Of a stretch of DNA of 64,000 bases, positions 1-8,210 are shown piece by piece. The notes under the pieces were generated by a model. The model had not been told where the DNA came from. It saw only the letters and a list, made by a program, of their open reading frames with translations, and did not search any database. The stretch is from Catenovulum sediminis (GTDB taxonomy: Bacteria; Pseudomonadota; Gammaproteobacteria; Enterobacterales; Alteromonadaceae): assembly GCF_040270295.1 (NCBI RefSeq), contig NZ_JBELOE010000296.1; one strand, written 5' to 3'. Position numbers and translations under genes: made by a program. How positions within the stretch are numbered: the stretch's first letter is position 1; every line of letters starts with the position of its first letter.

Positions 1-135
1 AATTAGCAGTGAGTAAAGTTTAGGTTTGATTCTCGAGTTTTTAAATTTATTGTAAAAAGTAAACAATTAAATGTGTCAGCTCTGCTTCATTTTACGAATA
101 AGGGTATGTGAATAAATAAAAGAAGAGAAATAACG

Positions 136-2067
136 ATGAAGTTAAGTTTATTTTCGAGCCGAAATTTACTGGTTAGTTGCCTAATACCGCTTGCTTTAGC
201 GGGTTGCAGTACCTCTGAAAACCATCAGCCCTCCACCGAGGATAACAAGGTTTTTGAACCTAAAGCGGCTACCCCTGCTTTTAAATCTAAACCCAATATT
301 TTATGGATCATCACAGATGATCAAAGGCCCGATTCGGTTAGTTATTATAACAAACTGGTTTATGGCCAAGCTGAAAGTCCGCTCGGGTATGTTGAATCAC
401 CCAATATCGATAAATTAGCTGAAGAAGGTGTGTTTTTTACTCAAGCGTTTAACCAAGCGCCCGTCTGTGGGCCTTCGCGTGGCTCTATGTTGTCGGGTCG
501 TTATCCGTTTAGAAACGGTCATTATGCATTTGAACTGACGCACCAAAACCCAGATTTTGTCAAACCAACCGTTTCTCAGTCGATACGCGACTATGGTTAT
601 CAAACAGCAACTTTTGGCAAAGAAGACAGCTACATATTTAAGTGGGGCCCGGGTCAGGGGTTTCACGATGCCAACCTATACGATTATCAAGTGCACTTTA
701 AACACGATCTGCAAAAAAATGGCATCGGCGATTTATTTACTAAAACGCTTTATGACTGGAGCAATGAGCAGAATCCTAAACAAGGCGCTGTTGAAACTGT
801 GTTATACCCCAACGGCGAGAAAAAGCAGTATTTTATCAGTCGCCATAATGCTGAACTTACGCAGCAGGATTTAGCGGAAATAGAAAGTGTTAACCAAGAG
901 TTTGGATTGCTGCGCGCTTATACGCGTGCCAATACCAGCCTCATTTTAGGCGGTGAAAATCCAAAACCGGCAGGCGAAACGGTTGATGCGTATATTGTAA
1001 AAGAGTTTAAAAATTATTTAGAAAACGCCAATCAAGAGTTTAAAACATCTTGGGGCAAAACCGCAAAAGGCGCAGATACCCGCTTACCACAATTTTTAAA
1101 TCTTGGATTCCACTTGCCGCATACCCCAGTATTGCCGCCAAAATCATTTAGAGATCGTTTTAAAGACAAGGTGTATGACATTCCTAAATTCGAAAAGTCA
1201 GAACTGGCTAAATTGCCTGAACAGCTTCGTCGTATTTACAATGCAGGCAAAATCGATGCAATGACGTATGAGCAAAAACAACAAGCTATTCGCGATTATT
1301 ATGCATTTACTGCATATGGTGACGCGCTGATTGGTGATGCGGTAGAAGCATTTAAAAAATACAGTATTGAAAATGGTCAGGAATATTTAATTGTTTTTGC
1401 AATTGGAGATCATAGCTGGCATTTGGGTGAACAAGGTATGGAAGCTAAGTTTGGACCATGGAAACAATCGGTTGCTAACGCGGTATTGGTTGTTTCTTCA
1501 GATAAATCGGTTGTCCCGTCTGGTGGCGTCTACCGAGATTTAGTTGAGTTTGTTGATTTTGCGCCAACCATTTTATCTGCAGCAGGGGCGGACGTATATC
1601 AAGAGAAATTCAGCTACTTAGATGGTTTGAACTTATTTGATGTATACAACGAAAATTTGCCAAAACGTGATTACATTTTGGGTGAAATCAATGTGATAGC
1701 AGGCCCCAGAGCGTACTTACATACTAAAAGATTCCGCTTTTCTATGCGCACCCGTCCATTTAATGGATTGGTTAAAGCGCATCAGTTAGGTAAAAACTTA
1801 AAATGGGCTTTGAATGCGCCAGCGGAAAAAGTTGAAATGTCTTTATATGATTTAGAAAAAGACCCGCTTGAAAGGAACAATGTCGCTTATGACCCTGAAT
1901 ACAAAGCTTTAGCGGCTTGGTTTAGGCAAAAACTAGGCAATATTGTGCTAGGCGACGGCCGTGCAGAAGCCGACTGGTCTAAAGCAAACAGCTATCATAT
2001 CAGCAACTTTGCAGCGGGCGCTGACGATAAAATTGCCGATATCCCAGCTGATCTCATTCCCGAATAA
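136..2067 (+). CDS. S1-family sulfatase, lipoprotein
   Basis: Probable arylsulfatase-superfamily enzyme that removes sulfate esters from algal polysaccharide fragments. The N-terminus is a lipoprotein signal with lipobox LALAGC, so the protein is probably anchored in the outer membrane or periplasm. An N-terminal metal-binding segment (NILWIITDDQRPD) is followed by the S1 signature CGPSR. Cys111 is the residue expected to be oxidised to formylglycine. A second metal-site segment, AIGDHSWHLGEQG, lies in the C-terminal half. At 643 residues it is on the long side for S1 sulfatases and reads through without interruption. The start is preceded by AAGAAGAGAAATAACG, an acceptable ribosome site. It is followed by its own hairpin terminator. 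The neighbouring GH86 operon suggests sulfated galactan as substrate, but the subfamily and position specificity cannot be told from sequence alone. No formylglycine-generating enzyme is seen in the window. Confidence 0.93.
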   Translation: MKLSLFSSRNLLVSCLIPLALAGCSTSENHQPSTEDNKVFEPKAATPAFKSKPNILWIITDDQRPDSVSYYNKLVYGQAESPLGYVESPNIDKLAEEGVFFTQAFNQAPVCGPSRGSMLSGRYPFRNGHYAFELTHQNPDFVKPTVSQSIRDYGYQTATFGKEDSYIFKWGPGQGFHDANLYDYQVHFKHDLQKNGIGDLFTKTLYDWSNEQNPKQGAVETVLYPNGEKKQYFISRHNAELTQQDLAEIESVNQEFGLLRAYTRANTSLILGGENPKPAGETVDAYIVKEFKNYLENANQEFKTSWGKTAKGADTRLPQFLNLGFHLPHTPVLPPKSFRDRFKDKVYDIPKFEKSELAKLPEQLRRIYNAGKIDAMTYEQKQQAIRDYYAFTAYGDALIGDAVEAFKKYSIENGQEYLIVFAIGDHSWHLGEQGMEAKFGPWKQSVANAVLVVSSDKSVVPSGGVYRDLVEFVDFAPTILSAAGADVYQEKFSYLDGLNLFDVYNENLPKRDYILGEINVIAGPRAYLHTKRFRFSMRTRPFNGLVKAHQLGKNLKWALNAPAEKVEMSLYDLEKDPLERNNVAYDPEYKALAAWFRQKLGNIVLGDGRAEADWSKANSYHISNFAAGADDKIADIPADLIPE

Positions 2068-2090
2068 AAGCATTTTCAGTGCATAAAATA

Positions 2091-2119
2091 AGCGAGAAAT
2101 ACAAGCTGTATTTCTCGCT
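2091..2119 (+). terminator. Hairpin terminator after sulfatase
   Basis: A perfect 13-bp inverted repeat (AGCGAGAAATACA / TGTATTTCTCGCT) with a 3-nt loop lies 23 bases after the sulfatase stop. It is followed by TTCCCC rather than a long T run, so it is a plausible but not textbook intrinsic terminator. Confidence 0.7.
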
Positions 2120-2293
2120 TTCCCCTGCCTTAACACCTCAGATCTTTACCTGCTTGTGCGCCTTACACATTAATGTCTAAAATCGTCAATTATGGTTAAT
2201 TGAAAACAATTTAAAGTAAAATTGATTCGTATAATACATAGATGTCATAATGCTTTTTATCGATTCATTACAGGCAGTTATCTGCATATTTAT

Positions 2294-2827
2294 ATGAAAA
2301 CTATTTTAATTTTATCCATGACTTTGTTTGTTTTAGCTTGTTCGAAAACAACGCTATTAAGCCAATCGACAGAGCAGCCTAGCGCTGTTGAATTTATCGC
2401 TCATGAGCATTTTACAACGCCTTCAGATTCAGATTATTCATTTTACTATGATGAATATAGACAGGTTTTTGCAATTAACGCAGGCAATCCTAAATTACGC
2501 GATCGCTTTATTCGGGCAACCAAAAAGTTAGATGCAAATTTTATCAGTGGTGAGTATTTACTTACGCTAAACACCATCACCGAAGAAGATGGCGAGTCGA
2601 GTTATCAAGTGTTTGTCAACGATGAATTAATCGCAACCGTGACTAACCCTGAAACACATAAAGCCTTTCAGTTAGTGCAACTTCAGATTGGTAAAACCGA
2701 ATTAAAAGCGGGAGATGTGCTTACGATTGCTGCTAACGCAGTGACCAATGGTAAAATACCCGAAGGCGATGGGACTGCTTATGCCAGAGGCCGCTGGCAA
2801 AGCTTGTTACTTACACCTGTCCAATAA
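2294..2827 (+). CDS. Small lipoprotein of unknown function
   Basis: A 177-residue protein starting at ATG 2294, chosen because it gives a clean lipoprotein signal (MKTILILSMTLFVLAC, lipobox VLAC). An upstream TTG at 2222 would add 24 residues with no signal character. The mature part is rich in beta-prone residues, including a segment reading YQVFVNDELIATVTNPET. That resembles the ligand-facing face of a small beta-sandwich or carbohydrate-binding-type domain, but I do not recognise a family. It lies between a sulfatase and a convergent GH86 enzyme, so a role in binding or processing galactan on the cell surface is possible. That role is inference from position only. Confidence 0.72.
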   Translation: MKTILILSMTLFVLACSKTTLLSQSTEQPSAVEFIAHEHFTTPSDSDYSFYYDEYRQVFAINAGNPKLRDRFIRATKKLDANFISGEYLLTLNTITEEDGESSYQVFVNDELIATVTNPETHKAFQLVQLQIGKTELKAGDVLTIAANAVTNGKIPEGDGTAYARGRWQSLLLTPVQ

Positions 2828-2835
2828 TTTTTTAA

Positions 2836-2869
2836 ATACAACTACAGCACTCTTTTGCTGTAGTTGTAT
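2836..2869. terminator. Bidirectional terminator between convergent genes
   Basis: A perfect 14-bp inverted repeat (ATACAACTACAGCA / TGCTGTAGTTGTAT) with a CTCTTT loop sits in the 84-bp gap between two convergent stops (2827 and 2912). An AT-rich tract on the left side would serve the minus-strand GH86 transcript. Confidence 0.8.
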
Positions 2870-2911
2870 CGGTGGTTTTCGTGATATTGGTTTGAGTCTA
2901 ATTATTCTCAA

Positions 2912-5900
2912 TCATGGCTCAATTTTTTCAATGCGCACGTTATCAATTTCAACATTGATGCCATTGATATGAGTACTGGAATTGGCATTGAAGTATAGAT
3001 CGATGCGCGCGTTATTCTGATTAGCTGTCCAATCGACGGCATCTCGAATAAAACTCACCTCTTTCCACTCATGCCCTGCATCAAACCAAGATTCAATCCG
3101 GTTTGCCCAAGCGCCTTGTGCGACACTTCTAAACCAGCCTGAAACATTTCCATTGAGTGAGCGTACATTAAAACTGATTTGATATTGCGCATTATCATTT
3201 AAGCCCATTTGCTGCGGAGTAACCTCAGGCGGTAACGTAAGACCTGTATTTTTTGTACCATCAGACAGTATATTTAATACATAATTACCCGTTGTCGCCG
3301 CACCATCTGTAATTAGCAGCTGGCTCGAGGCATCGTTTTCCCAATAGGCAATCCATGGGGATAGTTCGGCATTTTCAAAATCTGCATTAACGGGCGCTAA
3401 TAAATTGCTGTCTGGTGTTATATCCTGCAATTTTACATTGTCCAATTCCCACGCGTGGTGAGCTGTGCCAAAAACGATTTGTAATTGAGTTCCGTTTTGT
3501 GGCCAATCTGCACCGTCAATTTCTTTTTCAAAATGTATCCAGTCTCCATTACTGCTGGTGCCAAACCATGGACCTTGCGGGCTGCCAACCCAACCATTTT
3601 CATTATTCACCAGTTGGACAAAACCGCCGCCCCAGCCGCTACCTGCCGTTTTTTGAACTGAGAATGATACTTTATATTTTTTGCCTGCTTGCATGGGTAG
3701 GTTGTCCCCAATTAATAAGCCGACTTTTCCGTTGCTGGTATCTATCTGTGCCGAATAATTAGAAGTTTGTGTACTATCGGCTGAGACAAAAACATCGCCT
3801 GTGCTGTCCCATGTATGTTGCCAGTGTGTCAAATCTCCCATTTCAAAATCGGCGTTTAAAGCGGCAAGCAACTGACTAGGATCGGTGTCTGGCTGTTCAT
3901 CGGCTATCACTGTAATATTTTTAATATCGTGACTATCAATGGTGGTGCGCCAGTCGCCACCTGTTGCGCGTAATGAAGCCAATAATCTAACCTGTTCGCC
4001 ACCCATCAAAGCTGAATCTAACGTAAGTTGAATGTTTTGGACGCCCTGCCCTGCCGGTAGTGCGGTACGTGAATCTTTCACGAAGCGGTTTTGGCTATCA
4101 TACAGTGCCAGTACTAAATCACGTGTTTTGTCATTTTGATATTCTATTTCAACGTTAATGGTGTCTGTTTCGGGCAATTGTGAAATAGCTTGGGTGAACG
4201 TGACCGTATTACGTGTAGTGAGTTGATCGCGTATTTCAACATTAATCTGAGTTTGAGTCGCACCATCTACAGATTGCACGCCAATTTGCACATAACCCGG
4301 TGCAACCGCTGTGATTAACCCTGAATCATCAACAGTCGCAATAGTACTGTCGCTTGTTGACCAGACTAAACTTTTATTGCTGGCTGTCGCCGGTAAAACT
4401 TGCGCGCGAATACGTTTGACATCATTTTTGTTTAATACGATATCATTTTGCGATAATTTAATGTGCTCTGTTAATGTCACTTGATGTGCTTTTTGCGATT
4501 CAACTTCCAAAATGACAGAACTGATGAAGCCTTGGTCGTCATCGAATCGAATATCCACCTGATTATCGGTTGTGAGGTATTCTGACGGCACCGGAATTTC
4601 TATCGCGCCAAAAAAGTCGTCACGGTTGGCCTGATCATGTCCGGCCCAATTATTAGGTACGCTTAATGCAAAACCATTAATGCTGACGTACGGTTGTTTG
4701 TTTTTATCATGTTTACGGCTAATGCTCATTCTTAAAACAGCTTCATATCCAGGCTGGCTGAAGCCTGTATTGGCAACTTGATATTTTAGCGCATTGTTCA
4801 TGTGTGGCTGATGTAAGAGCTGACTCATTAACTTTTGTGATTCTTTGCTATGGGCGGAAGCATCTTTAAGTTTATCTAGCTTTTTCTGATATTTTTTAAT
4901 GAGGTTTGGATAAAGTTTATCTGGGTTGGGGTGTGGCTTGTCTGCCGGCAGATCTGCAATATTCATCTGGCTTGCCACCCAATGGGTTAACTTGCGGTTA
5001 TCGTATGCAACCTCAACATGATTAAAATTAAAGCGGAGCGTTTGATTGGCACTAATTGGCAGCAAGTGTGTATCTGCGTAATAGGTATTTCTGTGTATTT
5101 GGTGCTGAATATCCAAAGGTTGCGCTAATTGATATTCGGCTATTAAGGTTTCGTCTGGGTTTAGGGTAAACGAAGTTGGTATTGTGACTTGCGTTTGGTC
5201 AGAATAATTGGCGGCTTCACCATACGGCACGTCTAACCGTTTGATGCGCACGGCCGTTGCGCCTAAATTCTGCATAAAGTTTAAATTTACAGCTTTGCTG
5301 GCACTATCGAAGTTATTTAAACAAACATATAGTTTATTACCGTATGCGAAAACTTGCGTCGCTAAATCTGGGTCTTGTTCGCTAAAATCGATCCGGTAGC
5401 CTTTTACATCTGCCCATAGTTTATAAAATTTGGCTTTTTCGGTTTCTAAAAAGCCATTTACTTTACCGTTTTTGATTTTATCCGGGTCTGGTCTGTATAT
5501 CGTTGCAGAATACGGGTTAAAATTATTGGCCTGATAGTACCACTGTGCTGTGCCTGTAATAAACGGAATTGAGGTTAATAAGCGGTCTTCGCGTGCCAAT
5601 AAACTGAATAATAAATGATTATATGATCTCAGCTCTTGTGAGCTTTTAGCGGCACTGTATTCATCTGGAAATCCTTTTACAATACCACCATATTCAGTCA
5701 CCGCATGTGGGATAACTTTATTAAAACTTAATTGGCTGTAAGTTTCCTGTAAATCCATTATCGCTTCAGCATTACTGCCTGAGCGCAGGTTATCTTGTCC
5801 TGTTACATTTACTCCATCGTATAAGTGAAAAGCAATACCATCCATAACTTCGCCCGCGGTGTCCATAAACATTCTCATGCGGGTTTCCCAATGATTAAAA

Positions 5901-6583
5901 TTATTGAGCTCTAACGAAGGCCAAGCGGATGAAAAACCGACGACTTGCACGGGGATCTCGCGTGCGTCAAATTCACGGCCTATTTCTGCAAACCATTTAG
6001 CCATATGGCGTTGCATGGCTTCGTTATTGCTATTATCCCACGGACCGTCGACAAATTCATGAGCATGGACAAACGGTTCATTCATCGGCTCATAAAAACC
6101 GGGCCGATTCGTGTCATCAAAGTTGTATTGAAAATAGTCAGCAACAAATCTTGCGCCTGCAACCGGATCGTTACCCTCAACAATCATGTTATAGGGATGT
6201 TCTGTCATTACTTGACGAGAAACGTCGTAGCCAGCAAACGGGAACTTAGCGTAGTTTTGCAGGTTTTGTGCACCACTTTGCATCACGCTTTGCGTATCCG
6301 GGTAGTTGCTGCCCATATTTTTATTAAAGGGGCTTGAAAACGAGCGGCCAAAACTGGCGTTCAGTTCGTTTAAAATATAGTCGCGCTCTATATCCTGCAT
6401 CGCCGGGTCATTGGGTGAGCTATGGATATTAAAAAATTTATTACGCTGTAAATCAGATACATCGCCAATAAATAGTTTGTTTTTAGGGTATATTTTTATT
6501 TCAGTACTGTTGTTAGCTTGCGCTTGAAATGCCAATAAACCGGCAATCGCCAGAGCACTGTATTTTAGTTTGTAGGTTTGCAT
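2912..6583 (-). CDS. GH86 beta-agarase/porphyranase with Ig-like and CBM-like modules
   Basis: Secreted endo-hydrolase of agar-type galactans, 1223 residues. Start ATG 6583 is preferred over ATG 6607 because AAGGA lies about 9 bases upstream and the signal peptide (MQTYKLKYSALAIAGLLAFQAQA) then begins properly. The catalytic barrel shows the clan GH-A pair: acid/base Glu169 in MNEPFVHAHEF and nucleophile Glu297 in VTEYGG, with the GH86-like stretch FHLYDG between them. The beta-sandwich domains typical of GH86 follow. C-terminal to these are a bacterial Ig-like group 2 domain (WSTSDSTIATVDDSGLITAV) and two CBM4/9-like sandwich modules. The last module closely resembles the C-terminus of the lipoprotein at 8211-9731. 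It is co-transcribed with the halogenase-like gene (stop 6615) and lies in the TonB-receptor operon. Agarase versus porphyranase specificity is not resolved. The other GH86 (58108-60432) lacks these appendages. Confidence 0.92.
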   Translation of the reverse strand: MQTYKLKYSALAIAGLLAFQAQANNSTEIKIYPKNKLFIGDVSDLQRNKFFNIHSSPNDPAMQDIERDYILNELNASFGRSFSSPFNKNMGSNYPDTQSVMQSGAQNLQNYAKFPFAGYDVSRQVMTEHPYNMIVEGNDPVAGARFVADYFQYNFDDTNRPGFYEPMNEPFVHAHEFVDGPWDNSNNEAMQRHMAKWFAEIGREFDAREIPVQVVGFSSAWPSLELNNFNHWETRMRMFMDTAGEVMDGIAFHLYDGVNVTGQDNLRSGSNAEAIMDLQETYSQLSFNKVIPHAVTEYGGIVKGFPDEYSAAKSSQELRSYNHLLFSLLAREDRLLTSIPFITGTAQWYYQANNFNPYSATIYRPDPDKIKNGKVNGFLETEKAKFYKLWADVKGYRIDFSEQDPDLATQVFAYGNKLYVCLNNFDSASKAVNLNFMQNLGATAVRIKRLDVPYGEAANYSDQTQVTIPTSFTLNPDETLIAEYQLAQPLDIQHQIHRNTYYADTHLLPISANQTLRFNFNHVEVAYDNRKLTHWVASQMNIADLPADKPHPNPDKLYPNLIKKYQKKLDKLKDASAHSKESQKLMSQLLHQPHMNNALKYQVANTGFSQPGYEAVLRMSISRKHDKNKQPYVSINGFALSVPNNWAGHDQANRDDFFGAIEIPVPSEYLTTDNQVDIRFDDDQGFISSVILEVESQKAHQVTLTEHIKLSQNDIVLNKNDVKRIRAQVLPATASNKSLVWSTSDSTIATVDDSGLITAVAPGYVQIGVQSVDGATQTQINVEIRDQLTTRNTVTFTQAISQLPETDTINVEIEYQNDKTRDLVLALYDSQNRFVKDSRTALPAGQGVQNIQLTLDSALMGGEQVRLLASLRATGGDWRTTIDSHDIKNITVIADEQPDTDPSQLLAALNADFEMGDLTHWQHTWDSTGDVFVSADSTQTSNYSAQIDTSNGKVGLLIGDNLPMQAGKKYKVSFSVQKTAGSGWGGGFVQLVNNENGWVGSPQGPWFGTSSNGDWIHFEKEIDGADWPQNGTQLQIVFGTAHHAWELDNVKLQDITPDSNLLAPVNADFENAELSPWIAYWENDASSQLLITDGAATTGNYVLNILSDGTKNTGLTLPPEVTPQQMGLNDNAQYQISFNVRSLNGNVSGWFRSVAQGAWANRIESWFDAGHEWKEVSFIRDAVDWTANQNNARIDLYFNANSSTHINGINVEIDNVRIEKIEP

Positions 6584-6614
6584 GCGTTGCGTTCCTTTAT
6601 TTTTCATTGGATGA

Positions 6615-8141
6615 TTAATGGTTACATTGGGTTTTTCGCAGATAAGATGCGTGCGAATGCAGGGATTCGGTTTCTATATCAATTGCTTGATAAACTGAGG
6701 TAAAAAATTGATGGGCGGTTTGCAGGTCTGGCAAACCTTGGGTATCAATTTGTATCGGGTGTTTGTTCTGGTTAGCAAGAAAACCCTGCCCTATTAAAAT
6801 CTGAAACCAGCTGTAATAACTAAACAGCGTGCCCGGTTTTAGCGTTATTTCACCCAACTGGCTAAATTCATTTAGTTTTTTCGTTAAGCTTGGCGGTATT
6901 TTTACTGTTTGTCGCGTGCGCCAAAATTCAGAGTCACTGCGTTGTGTGACAATATAATGAGCCATTAAAAAATCTCGAATATCCAGCATATCCTGCGTAA
7001 ATTTTCGATTAAAACGATTGGCTTCTTGTTGCATATCTGTACCGTAAATAAAGGCGTTTTTAAGCTCTATCGCGTATTTATAAATCAGATGGATACTGGT
7101 TGACTCTAACGGCTCGGCAAATCCGGCCGCTAAACCTTGTGCAATACAATTGCCTTGCCATGCTTGTGACAGAAACCCGGTTTGAAATGACAGGCTGCGC
7201 ATTAAGTCGATTTGTTCATCTGATGCCTTTAAAGCTTTGGCAAATTCGGTTTTCGCATCCCCATCGCTGATAAATTGACTGCTATAGACATATCCATTGC
7301 CGGTTCTGTTTGCCAGCGGTATCTGCCAGCGCCAGCCAGCTGACATGGCCATAGATTTTGTATATGGCGGAATAGGGTTAATTGCCGGGGTCGAAAGGAC
7401 GATAGCGCGATCACAAGGCAATATATCTGACCAATCATTAAATTTACCCTGTAGCGCTTGTTTGCTGATCAACCCATTTTGTCCTGTGCAATCAACAAAA
7501 TAGTCTGCTTTGACCAGACGGCCTGATTTCAGAATTAAAGCTTTGACTTGTTTGCCCTGAGTTTGCACATGCTCAATGGTTTCTGGATGCCATTGGCAGC
7601 CCAACCTGAGCGCATACGCTTTTAAATAATTGGCGAGTTTGCCCGCATCAAAATGAAATGCATAATGCAGGTGCGATAATGGGTAGTATAATTCTGGATT
7701 TTTATGAGTCGGCTCTACCGGCTCGCTAAACTTGTTTTTGTACGCAGCAACCGCTGTAGGTGAAAAAGGGATTAGATTTTTTAATCCCAGTTTTTGTGCA
7801 TACGCCAGCCAGAGTTTGCTAAATTCTGTTTGTTTGTAGTGTGTACCTAGGCTGCCAAAAGCATGCATATATCGTTGATTTATTTCGCCCCAATCGCAAA
7901 ATTCAATGCCGTATTTGTAACTACCGGCTGTTTGATTGATAAATTCATCGCTACTGACTTCAAGATAAGACAACCACTGCAATATCGGCGGAATGCTGGC
8001 TTCGCCAACGCCCACTGGTGCAATTTCCTCAGAGTCTATTAATTCAATTTGATAGTGTGATTGCGGTAATCCTTTGCAAAGAACAGCTGCAGTAACCCAC
8101 CCTGCTGTTCCACCGCCTGCGATTAAGATTTTGGTTTTCAT
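6615..8141 (-). CDS. Tryptophan-halogenase-like flavoprotein
   Basis: A 508-residue FAD-dependent protein of the tryptophan halogenase (PrnA-like) family. Visible hallmarks are the N-terminal dinucleotide-binding GGGTAGW (residues 9-15), the GVGEASIP segment, a lysine in YKYGIEF at the position of the family's catalytic lysine, and GWRWQIP, matching the halogenase motif GWxWxIP. It has no signal peptide, so it should be cytoplasmic. Such genes recur beside TonB receptors in gammaproteobacterial sugar loci, where their substrate is unknown. Here it follows the receptor and lipoprotein and precedes the GH86 by 31 bases. Halogenation is what the motifs predict; a different flavin chemistry in this PUL-associated branch remains possible. 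Confidence 0.88.
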   Translation of the reverse strand: MKTKILIAGGGTAGWVTAAVLCKGLPQSHYQIELIDSEEIAPVGVGEASIPPILQWLSYLEVSSDEFINQTAGSYKYGIEFCDWGEINQRYMHAFGSLGTHYKQTEFSKLWLAYAQKLGLKNLIPFSPTAVAAYKNKFSEPVEPTHKNPELYYPLSHLHYAFHFDAGKLANYLKAYALRLGCQWHPETIEHVQTQGKQVKALILKSGRLVKADYFVDCTGQNGLISKQALQGKFNDWSDILPCDRAIVLSTPAINPIPPYTKSMAMSAGWRWQIPLANRTGNGYVYSSQFISDGDAKTEFAKALKASDEQIDLMRSLSFQTGFLSQAWQGNCIAQGLAAGFAEPLESTSIHLIYKYAIELKNAFIYGTDMQQEANRFNRKFTQDMLDIRDFLMAHYIVTQRSDSEFWRTRQTVKIPPSLTKKLNEFSQLGEITLKPGTLFSYYSWFQILIGQGFLANQNKHPIQIDTQGLPDLQTAHQFFTSVYQAIDIETESLHSHASYLRKTQCNH

Positions 8142-8179
8142 CGTTTGCTCGCCAGCAGATTTTATAAGGAAGGGAAGAA

Positions 8180-8203
8180 AACCACCTGCCTGAACAGGTG
8201 GTT
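8180..8203. terminator. Intra-operon hairpin terminator
   Basis: A 9-bp stem (AACCACCTG / CAGGTGGTT) with a 6-nt loop lies just after the lipoprotein stop and before the halogenase-like gene. It is followed by TTTTCTT on the minus strand and TTTAAG on the plus strand. It probably lets receptor and lipoprotein be expressed above the downstream enzymes. Confidence 0.8.
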
Positions 8204-8210
8204 TTTAAGC

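Noticed and set aside
557..874. Out-of-frame open reading frame within the first sulfatase
   Set aside because: Overlaps the conserved sulfatase coding sequence in another frame and has no family features.
2222..2293. N-terminal extension of the small lipoprotein from a TTG start
   Set aside because: The extension is not signal-like and hides the lipoprotein signal that begins at ATG 2294.
5945..6337. Antisense open frame of 130 codons within the GH86 gene
   Set aside because: Lies wholly opposite conserved catalytic sequence including the NEP motif; a shadow of the real gene.
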